This document shows positions 8,577 through 17,618 of a stretch of 64,000 bases of DNA, in pieces. Numbering within the stretch: position 1 is the stretch's first letter; each line of letters starts with the position of its first letter. A program made the position numbers and the translations under genes. This DNA comes from Brevundimonas sp. UBA7664. GTDB lineage: Bacteria; Pseudomonadota; Alphaproteobacteria; Caulobacterales; Caulobacteraceae. Where the stretch lies: the NCBI RefSeq assembly GCF_002483305.1, contig NZ_DLHQ01000025.1, positions 35,189 through 99,188 on the forward strand, read 5' to 3'. The notes under the pieces are model-generated. The model saw only the letters and a list, made by a program, of their open reading frames with translations, was not told the DNA's origin and made no database searches.

Positions 8577-9194
8577 CTATCGCGCCCGGCGAAGCGTCAG
8601 ATTGATCCGTCCGCCGCCCGGAACCAGGGTCGAGGAGCCGGCGATCACCCGGTCGATCCCGTGCCGCGCCAGCCGGGCCGGCCCGGTCAGGGCGCAGACA
8701 TCGCCCGAGGCCAGCCGCACGGTCCGGGTCGGTCCGCCGCCGGCCGCGCCGATCCGGAACACCGCCGTGTCGCCGAGCGAGACGGACAGCACGGGCGCGC
8801 CGTGGTCCTGTTCGTCGAGGTCCTGATGCAGTCCCATCTTCGCCCCGCCCCGGTACAGGTTGACCAGACAGGCATCCGGCGGCTCGGGCCAGCCGGTCAG
8901 GTCGCGCCAGAGATCGGTCAGCCGCGCCGGCATCGACGGCCACGGCGCGCCTGTGACCGGATGGGTCGCCTGATAGCGGTAACCCGCCCGGTCCGAGACC
9001 CAGCCCAGAGGCCCGAGACAGGTCATCTCGACCGAGAACGGCCGCCCGCCCGGCGTCACGGGCCGGTAAAAGGGCGCCTGTTCGACCGCGGCCAGCACCC
9101 CGGCCAGCAGATCCGCCTGTCCGGACGCGGAAAGGGCTTCCGGCCAGAACCGGAAGCCCTCCATGCCTGTATCGATCTCGCGCGCTGAACCCAT
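8577..9194 (-). CDS. alkB: Alpha-ketoglutarate-dependent dioxygenase AlkB
   Basis: A 205-residue Fe(II)/2-oxoglutarate dioxygenase that reverses N-alkyl damage on bases. The metal triad is visible: H-x-D in MGLHQDLDEQDH and the distal His in ARHGIDRV. The 2-oxoglutarate-binding arginines lie in GGRINLTLRRAR at the C-terminus. SVSLGDTAVFRIG and the nucleotide-recognition region GYRYQATHPVTGAPWP fit AlkB. ATG 9194 is chosen; a TTG at 9227 would add 11 residues encoded by a dispersed repeat (family C). It stands alone on the minus strand. Confidence 0.93.
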   Translation of the reverse strand: MGSAREIDTGMEGFRFWPEALSASGQADLLAGVLAAVEQAPFYRPVTPGGRPFSVEMTCLGPLGWVSDRAGYRYQATHPVTGAPWPSMPARLTDLWRDLTGWPEPPDACLVNLYRGGAKMGLHQDLDEQDHGAPVLSVSLGDTAVFRIGAAGGGPTRTVRLASGDVCALTGPARLARHGIDRVIAGSSTLVPGGGRINLTLRRAR

Positions 9195-9220
9195 GGCCCA
9201 AGGTAGGGCGTCCTCCGCGT

Positions 9221-9299
9221 CGCTCAAGCAGCGAGCGACCGCAGAGCCTGTCCTCGGGCCGATCGGAGATCGGACCCGGGGGCGAGCGTCAGCGCCCCG
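9221..9299. repeat. Dispersed repeat family C, copy with internal insertion
   Basis: Lies just past the stop of the minus-strand gene at 9303-9704. Read on the minus strand it runs GGGGCGCTGACGCTCGC, then about 35 bp of unrelated palindromic sequence (GGTCCGATCTCCGATCGGCC), then GCGGTCGCTCGCTGCTTGAG. The two outer blocks match the other family C copies at 14121, 25001 and 25680; the middle is replaced. Confidence 0.65.
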
Positions 9300-9302
9300 A
9301 AA

Positions 9303-9704
9303 TCAGCGCGTGTAGTAGTAGTCGGCGATCTGGCAGACGTTGACGTTGAAGCGCGTCAGCACCTGGCCGTTGGTGAACTCGGCCTTGAAGTCATACAGGC
9401 AGGCGCCCGAACCGTCGTCGATGTTCATCATCATGCTGCTGCCGGCGGCCAGGGTGCCGCGGCCGAGCATGTCTTCCTCCCAGCTGGTGACGCGGGAGTC
9501 CGAGGCATAGAAGCGCAGCATGGTCCAGCCGGTGTTATTGTGGATGCGCACCCGGCGGTTCATCCCGTCGCGGGACTGGACCGGCGCCGAAACGGCGGCC
9601 TTGTCAGCGGCCACGACCGGTTCGGCGGCAGCGGCGGAAGCGGATGCTGTGCCCAGGGCCGCCACGATCAGCGCGGCGCGGGCGAAGTTCTTGAAGGTAT
9701 TCAC
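9303..9704 (-). CDS. Conserved secreted protein of unknown function
   Basis: A 133-residue protein with signal peptide MNTFKNFARAALIVAALGTA and cleavage near SAAAAEP. The mature domain contains VRIHNNTGWTMLRFYASD, SWEEDMLGRGTLAAGSSMMMNIDDGSGACLYD and ends RFNVNVCQIADYYYTR. Its two cysteines could form a disulphide. Similar small exported proteins occur in Caulobacterales and are sometimes mislabelled as argininosuccinate lyase; nothing here supports that enzyme. It is divergent from dnaK across a 306-bp gap. Confidence 0.75.
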   Translation of the reverse strand: MNTFKNFARAALIVAALGTASASAAAAEPVVAADKAAVSAPVQSRDGMNRRVRIHNNTGWTMLRFYASDSRVTSWEEDMLGRGTLAAGSSMMMNIDDGSGACLYDFKAEFTNGQVLTRFNVNVCQIADYYYTR

Positions 9705-10010
9705 GTCAGTCTCTCCCCAGCAGCCGGACCCTCATCGGTACGGCGATGACACCGTTATGCCATTTTTCGGCGCGCCTCGCATCTGACGGACCCTGACGGT
9801 TGAATCGTCCGGCTCGAGTCTTTGGGGCTTGCAGGCCGGGGGGTGTTTCCCATATCGGCCTCAACCGTCGTAAATCCCCGCAGTTCGTGGGGCTTTGCGT
9901 CCGGAACCGTAGCAACCGACCAAAGACCCTGACACCGGGGGCGTTCACGCGCGGCGCTTCGCTTTAAAAGGCCGCCGCATCGCCCGCCGAAATGGAGTGA
10001 AAGACCACCA
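9705..10010. other. Divergent intergenic region upstream of dnaK
   Basis: A 306-bp gap between the divergent secreted-protein gene and dnaK. It holds the heat-shock promoter described separately and an untranslated leader of about 150 nt before the dnaK ATG. No open reading frame of coding character and no CIRCE-type repeat were seen. Confidence 0.7.
9828..9855 (+). promoter_or_regulatory. Predicted sigma-32 (RpoH) heat-shock promoter of dnaK
   Basis: CTTG at 9828-9831, a 17-bp spacer, and CCCATAT at 9849-9855 followed by CGG. This agrees with the alphaproteobacterial RpoH consensus (CTTG, 17-18 bp, CYTATNT). It faces dnaK, whose ATG is 156 bp downstream of the -10 element, so the transcript would carry a long leader. 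Caulobacter dnaK is known to be RpoH dependent. Confidence 0.75.
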
Positions 10011-11927
<1,917 letters not shown>

Positions 11928-11947
11928 GCCACCGGCCTGTGGTGACC

Positions 11948-11982
11948 ACGGCCCCGTCTGTCTGCGACAGGCGGGGCCGTTT
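11948..11982 (+). terminator. Rho-independent terminator or attenuator between dnaK and dnaJ
   Basis: Stem CGGCCCCGTCTGTC paired with GACAGGCGGGGCCG (one G-T pair) around a 3-nt loop, then TTT. It begins about 20 bp after the dnaK stop. The T-run is short, so partial read-through into dnaJ is likely and would give more DnaK than DnaJ. Confidence 0.65.
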
Positions 11983-12092
11983 CACGAAACTTGCATCATT
12001 TTCCCGGGCGCCCATGTCAGCCCGGTCAGCCGTTCGGTCGCCACCCGCCAGGAGGCGCGAACCGTCGGCAAGGGTAAGAGGACGAACGCCGC

Positions 12093-13277
12093 ATGGCGAC
12101 GCGTGACTATTACGAGGTTCTCGAGGTCGAACGGACCATCGACGCCGCCGGGCTGAAGGCGGCCTACCGCAAGCTGGCGATGAAGCACCACCCCGACAAG
12201 AACGGCGGGTGCGACGACTCCATGGCGCGCTTCAAGGAAATTTCCGAAGCCTATTCCGTGCTGTCGGACGACCAGAAACGCGCCGCCTACGACCGCTTCG
12301 GCCACGCCGGCGTCAACGGCGGCGGCGGTTTCGGCGGTCAGGGCCAAGGCTTTACCGACGTCAACGACATCTTCTCCCAGGTCTTTGGCGAAGCCTTCGG
12401 CGACGTCTTCGGCGGTCGCGGCGGCGGCGGCGCCCGCCAGCATGGCCCGCGCCGCGGCTCGGACCTGCGCTACGACCTCGAGATCACCCTCGAGCAGGCC
12501 TACAAGGGCGCGGACGTCGAGATCGCCGTGCCCACCACCGCCGCCTGCGAGACCTGCGAAGGCTCCGGCGCGAAGAAGGGCGCCAAGGCGACGACCTGTT
12601 CGACCTGCCAGGGCCAGGGCCGCGTGCGGTCCGCCAACGGCTTCTTCCAGGTCGAGCGGACCTGCCCCCATTGCGGCGGCGCCGGTTCGCGACTGGCGGC
12701 GGCGGACGCCTGCACCACCTGCGCCGGCCACGGCCAGGTGCGCCGGAACCGCAAGCTCCAGCTCAAGGTTCCGGCCGGGGTCGACGACGGCTCGCGCATC
12801 CGCCTGTCGGGCGAGGGCGACGCCGGCACGCGCGGCGGCCCGCGCGGCGACCTCTATGTCTTCCTGTCCGTCACGCCGCACGAACTGTTCGAGCGCGACA
12901 ATCTCGATCTTCTGGTCACCGTCCCCGTGCCCATGACCACGGCGGCCCTCGGCGGCGAGATCGACGCCCCCTGCCTGACCTCCGAAGCCTGCGACGGCCG
13001 TTGCCGCGCGCCCGTGACCGTCCCCGCCGGCGCCCAGACCGGCAAGACGGTGCGCATCAAGGGCAAGGGCATGCCGCATCTGAACGGCAAGAACCGCGGC
13101 GACCTGGTGGTCGAGCTGTTCGTCGAGACGCCCACCGAGCTGACCGCGCACCAGAAGGCGCTGCTGCAGGAACTGGCCGCCTCGCTGGGCGAGAGCCAGA
13201 CGCCGCGCAATTCGTCCTTCGCCGGCAAGGCCAAACGCTTCTGGGCCGACATCCTCGGGTCAGAAGCGCCGCAGTAG
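12093..13277 (+). CDS. dnaJ: Chaperone protein DnaJ (Hsp40)
   Basis: A 394-residue class I J-protein that stimulates DnaK ATPase. Domains in order: the J domain (residues 1-70) with the catalytic HPD in KHHPDKNG; a Gly/Phe-rich linker; four zinc-binding CxxCxGxG-type repeats (CETCEGSG, CSTCQGQG, CPHCGGAG, CTTCAGHG); and the C-terminal client-binding domains. The start is ATG 12093, with an AGAGGA ribosome-binding site about 11 nt upstream. It is 165 bp downstream of dnaK, across the terminator-like hairpin. Confidence 0.98.
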   Translation: MATRDYYEVLEVERTIDAAGLKAAYRKLAMKHHPDKNGGCDDSMARFKEISEAYSVLSDDQKRAAYDRFGHAGVNGGGGFGGQGQGFTDVNDIFSQVFGEAFGDVFGGRGGGGARQHGPRRGSDLRYDLEITLEQAYKGADVEIAVPTTAACETCEGSGAKKGAKATTCSTCQGQGRVRSANGFFQVERTCPHCGGAGSRLAAADACTTCAGHGQVRRNRKLQLKVPAGVDDGSRIRLSGEGDAGTRGGPRGDLYVFLSVTPHELFERDNLDLLVTVPVPMTTAALGGEIDAPCLTSEACDGRCRAPVTVPAGAQTGKTVRIKGKGMPHLNGKNRGDLVVELFVETPTELTAHQKALLQELAASLGESQTPRNSSFAGKAKRFWADILGSEAPQ

Positions 13278-13347
13278 GCAGACGGGCTGAGGATGACGCC
13301 GCCCGCGAATGCCGCCACTATGGTCCGCGAACTGACAGGGGTCTGAG

Positions 13348-14097
13348 TTGAGCGTCATATTCCATGCCGGCATCTCCGGCGCGCGCGGCCGGATGGGCCG
13401 GGCCGTCTCGACGGTGCTGGACGCCCGCGAGGACGTCGTCGTCGCCGCCCGCTTCGACCGCGGCGAGACCCCCGACCTGTCGCTGTGCGACGTCATCATC
13501 GACTTTTCGACGCCCGACGCCTCGGTCGAACTGGCCCAGGCCTGCGCCGAACGCGGCGGACCGGCCCTTGTCATAGGCTCGACCGGCCTCACCCCCGAAC
13601 AGGAAACCGACATCCACAAGGCGTCGGAGAAGATCGCCATCGTCCGCAGCGGCAACTTCTCGCTCGGCGTCAACATATTGATCGGACTGGTCGAACACGC
13701 CGCCCAGCGCCTCGACGCCGCCGACTGGGACATCGAGGTGCTGGAGACCCATCACCGCCGCAAGGCCGACGCGCCGTCGGGCACGGCCCTGATGCTGGGC
13801 GAAGCCGCCGCCAACGGCCGCGACGTCGATCTGGCCGACGTCCGCTCCGCGCCGTACGACGGCATCACCGGGGAGCGGGAGGCGGGCAAGATCGGCTTCG
13901 CCTCCCTGCGCGCCGGCGGCGTCATCGGCGAGCACACCGTGCTGTTCGCGTCCGAGGACGAAACCCTGACGCTCAGCCATTCAGCCATCGACCGGTCCCT
14001 GTTCGCCAGGGGCGCCGTCGCCGCCGCCGCCTGGGTCCGCAGCCGCAAGCCCGGTCTCTACGACATGCAGGACGTGCTGGGGTTCCGGCAGGCGTAA
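13348..14097 (+). CDS. dapB: 4-hydroxy-tetrahydrodipicolinate reductase
   Basis: A 249-residue NAD(P)H-dependent reductase of the diaminopimelate/lysine pathway. The Rossmann motif is GISGARGRMGRAV. The catalytic/substrate segment is ETHHRRKADAPSGTALMLGEA (two adjacent His, K-x-D-x-P-S-G-T-A), and VIDFSTPDAS and GSTGL fit the family. Translation starts at TTG 13348, the only family-like start in frame. It is slightly shorter than the E. coli enzyme. A family C repeat lies about 25 bp after the stop. Confidence 0.96.
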   Translation: MSVIFHAGISGARGRMGRAVSTVLDAREDVVVAARFDRGETPDLSLCDVIIDFSTPDASVELAQACAERGGPALVIGSTGLTPEQETDIHKASEKIAIVRSGNFSLGVNILIGLVEHAAQRLDAADWDIEVLETHHRRKADAPSGTALMLGEAAANGRDVDLADVRSAPYDGITGEREAGKIGFASLRAGGVIGEHTVLFASEDETLTLSHSAIDRSLFARGAVAAAAWVRSRKPGLYDMQDVLGFRQA

Positions 14098-14120
14098 TCC
14101 TTGGCAGGCTCGCGCCTGCC

Positions 14121-14163
14121 GGGGCGCTACGTTCGCGACGCGGTCGCTCACGACTTGAGCGCT
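14121..14163 (+). repeat. Dispersed repeat family C, downstream of dapB
   Basis: Reads GGGGCGCTACGTTCGCGACG, then CGGTCGCTCACGACTTGAGC, on the plus strand, in the same orientation relative to its upstream gene (dapB) as the copies after nfu and the universal stress gene. Contains the palindrome TCGCGACGCGGTCGC-like core. Confidence 0.65.
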
Positions 14164-14185
14164 GACTCAAATTTTCCGACTACCT

Positions 14186-14242
14186 GCGCGAAGCGCCAGG
14201 CTGCGTCGGGTCGACAGGGCGGAGCCCTGTGACCGCAGCCCA
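14186..14242 (-). repeat. Dispersed hairpin repeat family B, copy 1
   Basis: Consensus plus-strand layout: CGCGAAGCGCCAGGC, TGCGTCGGGTCG, variable stem ACAGGGC-GGA-GCCCTGT, GACCGCAGCCC. The outer blocks also pair. It ends 3 bp before the stop codon of the minus-strand membrane protein gene, so it forms the 3' end of that transcript. Confidence 0.7.
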
Positions 14243-14245
14243 GCA

Positions 14246-14611
14246 TCAATGCGCGTGGCGGTGACGGCTGTGTCCGCGACCGACGAACAGCGACTTGATG
14301 AAGAACATCACGGCGATGACCACGGCGAAGCCGAGGAACAGCGCCAGCACCGTCATCCAGAAGCTCAGCGTCAGCAGCGGCGGCATCACGAAGGCGCCGC
14401 CGTCGAGCAGCGGGCGCAGCAGGCCGACCAGGATGAAGATGAAGGCGGCCCCCAGCGAGGTGGCCCAGAGCCGGCTCCACGCCGGCATCATGAAGGTCGC
14501 GATCACGGCGATGACCAGGCCGGTGACCTGATTGATGGTGTCGAACCCGCCCTGGGCGAGGCCGAATATACCGGTCAGAAAAGCACCGATCGAATCGAAC
14601 AGGGACTCCAT
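14246..14611 (-). CDS. Small integral membrane protein of unknown function
   Basis: A 121-residue protein with three predicted membrane segments (about residues 26-46, 52-68 and 80-106). The C-terminal tail is short and rich in His and Arg (GRGHSRHRHAH), which could bind a metal. It contains no recognised motif. It sits alone on the minus strand between dapB and dut, with family B and C repeats immediately downstream. Length, hydrophobicity pattern and codon bias are consistent with a real gene. Confidence 0.65.
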   Translation of the reverse strand: MESLFDSIGAFLTGIFGLAQGGFDTINQVTGLVIAVIATFMMPAWSRLWATSLGAAFIFILVGLLRPLLDGGAFVMPPLLTLSFWMTVLALFLGFAVVIAVMFFIKSLFVGRGHSRHRHAH

Positions 14612-14685
14612 TACGCCAACCTCCTGGATGCGGTCGAAGCTTGACCGGAAGCAGGGTTAACGCAGCTCGCGCCGAATGGCTCCGC

Positions 14686-15135
14686 TTAGCGTCCGGTCGA
14701 GCCGAACCCGCCCGCGCCGCGCGCCGTTTCGTCCAGCGCCGCGACCTCGACCATGGCCGCCTGCTCGTGCCTTGCGATCACCATCTGGGCGATGCGTTCG
14801 CCCCGGCGAATGACGAACGCCTCCTGTCCATGGTTGATCAGGATGACCCCGACCTCGCCGCGATAGTCGCTGTCGATGGTGCCGGGCGAATTCAGACAGG
14901 TCAGGCCGTGCTTGAGCGCGAGACCTGACCGCGGACGCACCTGCGCCTCGTAACCGGGCTCCAGCGCGATCTTCAGCCCCGTGGGAACAAGCGCCCGCGC
15001 CCCCGGCGCCAGCGTCACCGGGGCGTCCTCGGCCACCGCCGCGCGCAGGTCCATGCCGGCCGAGCCGCCGGTCTCATAGGCCGGCAGGGGCAGGTCCCCG
15101 GCGTGGGGCAGGCGTTCGACGCGGACGGTGGTCAT
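14686..15135 (-). CDS. dut: Deoxyuridine 5'-triphosphate nucleotidohydrolase
   Basis: A 149-residue trimeric dUTPase that hydrolyses dUTP to dUMP and PPi, keeping uracil out of DNA. All five motifs are visible: SAGMDLRA, RPRSGLALK, SPGTIDSDYRGEVGVILIN (split across motif 3), RIAQMVIAR, and the C-terminal phosphate-clamping arm GAGGFGSTGR. Normal length. It lies 12 bp downstream of coaBC on the same strand, a coaBC-dut pairing common in Proteobacteria. Confidence 0.98.
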   Translation of the reverse strand: MTTVRVERLPHAGDLPLPAYETGGSAGMDLRAAVAEDAPVTLAPGARALVPTGLKIALEPGYEAQVRPRSGLALKHGLTCLNSPGTIDSDYRGEVGVILINHGQEAFVIRRGERIAQMVIARHEQAAMVEVAALDETARGAGGFGSTGR

Positions 15136-15147
15136 GCGGACTGGCTC

Positions 15148-16374
15148 TCAGGCTTTGAAATGGTCGGCGATGCGGGCGGCCAGCTTGCGCGCCACCTCGG
15201 CCTTGGACTGGCGCGGCCAGGTCTCGGCCGAGCCGTCGCGGGTGAACAGGGTGACGGTATTGCCGTCGGCCCCGAAGACGTCGTCGGAGACATCGTTGCC
15301 GACGATCCAGTCGCAGCCCTTGCGCGACAGCTTCGAGCGGGCGTTGGCCTCAAGGTCCGTGGTCTCGGCGGCGAAGCCGACCACCAGTTTCGGCCGCTTC
15401 TTTCCGGGCGCGGAAACGCCGGCGAGGATGTCCGGATTTTCGATCAGGGACAGGGAGGGCGGGCCGCCCGGGGCCTTCTTGATCTTGCCCGAGGCCACGC
15501 CGTCGACGCGCCAGTCGGCCACGGCCGCGCTCATCACCGCGATGTCGGCCGGCAAGGCCGCCGCCACCGCCACCTGCATTTCGCGGGCTGTTTCGACCTG
15601 GACCCGCTCGACCCCGACCGGAGCGGCCAGCGCCACGGGCCCCGACACCAGCGTCACCTGCGCGCCCAGCCGGGCCAGGGCCTCGGCGATGGCATAGCCC
15701 TGTTTGCCGCTGGAGCGGTTGGTCAGGCCGCGCACCGGATCGATCGGCTCGAATGTGGGACCGGCGGTGACCACCGCCCTGCGCCCCGCTAGCGGCCGCC
15801 CGTCCGGCCCGGCCAGCAGGCCCTCGATCGCCGACAGGATCGCCGCCGGTTCGGCCATCCGGCCGGGGCCGAACTCGCCGCAGGCCATTTCGCCCTCGTC
15901 CGGCCCGATCACCGCCACGCCGTGGAATCCGTCGAACCCCTTCAGCCGCGCCATGTTCGCCTGCACCGCCGGATGCTGCCACATCCGCACATTCATCGCC
16001 GGGGCCAGCAGCACCCGCTTGTCGGTCGCCAGAAGCGTGGTCGAGGCCAGGTCGTCGGCCAGACCGTTGGCCGCCTTGGCGATCAGACCCGCCGTCGCCG
16101 GCGCCACGACCACCAGATCGGCCCAGCGCGACAGCTCGATATGGCCCATGGCCGTCTCGTCCTCGGGCATGAACAGGGCTTGGCGCACGGGATGGCCGGT
16201 CAGGGCGGCGAGCGACATCGGCGTCACGAACTCGGCCCCCGCCGCGGTCAGCACGCTCATGACCTCGGCCCCGGCCTTCCTGAGCAGCCGCACCAGTTCC
16301 AGCGCCTTGTAGGCGGCGATGCCGCCGCCGACGATCAGCAGGATCTTGCGTCCGGACAGCGAGGCTGGGGTCAT
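15148..16374 (-). CDS. coaBC: Bifunctional phosphopantothenoylcysteine decarboxylase/phosphopantothenate-cysteine ligase
   Basis: A 408-residue two-domain enzyme of coenzyme A synthesis. The N-terminal CoaC flavoprotein (residues 1-190) shows LLIVGGGIAAYKALEL, the PAMNVRMW substrate motif and the active-site cysteine in MACGEFGPGRM. The C-terminal CoaB ligase shows VTAGPTFEPIDPVRGLTNRSSGKQGYA (read in two parts, PTFEPIDPVR and NRSSGKQG), then AAVADWR and KIKK for nucleotide binding. It is in an operon with dut. Confidence 0.97.
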   Translation of the reverse strand: MTPASLSGRKILLIVGGGIAAYKALELVRLLRKAGAEVMSVLTAAGAEFVTPMSLAALTGHPVRQALFMPEDETAMGHIELSRWADLVVVAPATAGLIAKAANGLADDLASTTLLATDKRVLLAPAMNVRMWQHPAVQANMARLKGFDGFHGVAVIGPDEGEMACGEFGPGRMAEPAAILSAIEGLLAGPDGRPLAGRRAVVTAGPTFEPIDPVRGLTNRSSGKQGYAIAEALARLGAQVTLVSGPVALAAPVGVERVQVETAREMQVAVAAALPADIAVMSAAVADWRVDGVASGKIKKAPGGPPSLSLIENPDILAGVSAPGKKRPKLVVGFAAETTDLEANARSKLSRKGCDWIVGNDVSDDVFGADGNTVTLFTRDGSAETWPRQSKAEVARKLAARIADHFKA

Positions 16375-16496
16375 GCCGCTGATCTAGCGATGCGACCGGG
16401 CGGCGTCGAGAGGAACCCGCCGCGACTGGAACATTGCATGAACATATGACCTGTGGTTATCTTGTGCCTGGCGGATTTCAACCATGGGAGGGATTC

Positions 16497-17015
16497 ATGA
16501 TCGCCAACAAGCGTTTAGGGTGGCTGGCCGGGGCGGCGCTGGCCTTGGCTGCGTGCGGCAACGGCGGCTCGGCTGTCGAAACGCGCGACCGCGCGGCGGA
16601 GGGTGGGGAGGCGACACTGACCGCCGCCCCGGGCGCCCCGGGCCCGACGGCGGCGGCCGGCACGAACCGGGAAGACGTCCGGCCCGCGATCACCGCCAAT
16701 CGGCGCGAAACCGTGGACGCCAAGATCACAAGGCTGTTCGAGCGCAACGGCGCGGATTTCGGCGCCGCGACGCCGCAGGACTATCTGGCGAAGATCCAGG
16801 CCTTCACGGCCCGTCCGCCCGCCGGGACGGACCGGGTCGAACGCCCCAATGGCGATGTGCTGCTGTACCAGGCCTCAACCAACACCTTCGCCGTGGTGTC
16901 GCGCGACGGGGCGCCCAGAACGATGTTCAAGCCGCGCGACGGGGCCGCCTACTGGGCCGAACAGAAGACCGCCGCGCCGGACTTCGGGCGGCGTCGGACG
17001 GCGTCGGAGGAATAG
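16497..17015 (+). CDS. Hypothetical lipoprotein
   Basis: A 172-residue protein starting at ATG 16497 with a strong upstream GGGAGG. The signal peptide MIANKRLGWLAGAALALAAC ends in lipobox L-A-A-C. An Ala/Gly/Pro linker leads to a domain with TVDAKITRLFERNGADFGAATPQDYLAKIQAF, GDVLLYQASTNTFAVVSRDGAPRTMFKP and AAYWAEQK. This Q-A-F...NGDVLLYQASTNTFAVV... pattern is seen in filamentous-haemagglutinin-related or phage-like toxin C-termini, but the similarity is loose and the function remains unknown. It is a plus-strand singleton between minus-strand genes. Confidence 0.72.
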   Translation: MIANKRLGWLAGAALALAACGNGGSAVETRDRAAEGGEATLTAAPGAPGPTAAAGTNREDVRPAITANRRETVDAKITRLFERNGADFGAATPQDYLAKIQAFTARPPAGTDRVERPNGDVLLYQASTNTFAVVSRDGAPRTMFKPRDGAAYWAEQKTAAPDFGRRRTASEE

Positions 17016-17039
17016 GGAAACCGGGAGCGGGCGAGGCGA

Positions 17040-17456
17040 TCAGTCCTCGTCCGACTCCTTGCGTTCGGCCATGTCGCGGATCAGCTCGAGGGCCAGCTTC
17101 TGCTGGCGGCTGGAAAGCTGGGGAGCCAGCCGACCGATCTCGATGGTGTAGCGGGTGGCCGGAAAATCATGCTCGAAGCCGGCGCCGCCCTCGGCCATTC
17201 CGGCGATCTGGGCGCCCGTCAGGCCCTCGAAGAAATAGCCTATGTCGACCTTGAAGAAGCGGGCGATGTCCCACAGCTTGGACGCCGAAATCCGGTTCGC
17301 GCCCTTCTCGTATTTCTGGATCTGCTGGAACGTCAGGCCGAGGGCCCGGCCGAGATCGCTCTGGTTATAACCGAGCGCCAGGCGTTTCTCGCAAACGCGC
17401 CGGCCAACGTGCCGGTCCACCGGATGAGGACCGTCCTCGCCCTTGCCTCTCGCCAT
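17040..17456 (-). CDS. XRE family transcriptional regulator
   Basis: A 138-residue DNA-binding protein. A helix-turn-helix of the Cro/CI type occupies about residues 14-70: RRVCEKRLALGYNQSDLGRALGLTFQQIQKYEKGANRISASKLWDIARFF (key elements NQSDLGRALG and QQIQKYEKGANRIS). The C-terminal half contains GYFFEGL and a charged helical tail ERKESDED. This single-domain architecture with FQQ-(I/V)-QKYE-G is widespread in Caulobacterales. Palindromic operator-like sequences upstream (17473-17579) suggest autoregulation. The targets are unknown. Confidence 0.85.
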   Translation of the reverse strand: MARGKGEDGPHPVDRHVGRRVCEKRLALGYNQSDLGRALGLTFQQIQKYEKGANRISASKLWDIARFFKVDIGYFFEGLTGAQIAGMAEGGAGFEHDFPATRYTIEIGRLAPQLSSRQQKLALELIRDMAERKESDED

Positions 17457-17472
17457 CGTCCGTTCGTCCCTC

Positions 17473-17579
17473 GGTTACATACCGCTAAGCCTGAATGCGC
17501 TTGGGATTCGCCGCTGTCATCAAAAAATGCAAAAACGGCGGCGCCCCGCCCAGCAGGGGTTGCGTAACCGGTTCTAACC
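17473..17579. promoter_or_regulatory. Operator-like palindromes upstream of the XRE gene
   Basis: Three GGTT...AACC-type sequences lie in the region upstream of the minus-strand XRE gene: GGTTACATACC at 17473-17483, GGTTGCGTAACC at 17558-17569 and, abutting it, GGTTCTAACC at 17570-17579. The last two are perfect inverted repeats with 4- and 2-bp centres. An autoregulatory role is inferred. Confidence 0.45.
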
Positions 17580-17618
17580 CTCTCGCATGGCGCGAATCGG
17601 GCTGTTCCGGGCCTGAAT

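Noticed and set aside
7422..9188. 588-codon plus-strand frame over the hydrolase and alkB genes
   Set aside because: Antisense to two genes with complete catalytic motifs; begins inside grpE and a repeat element.
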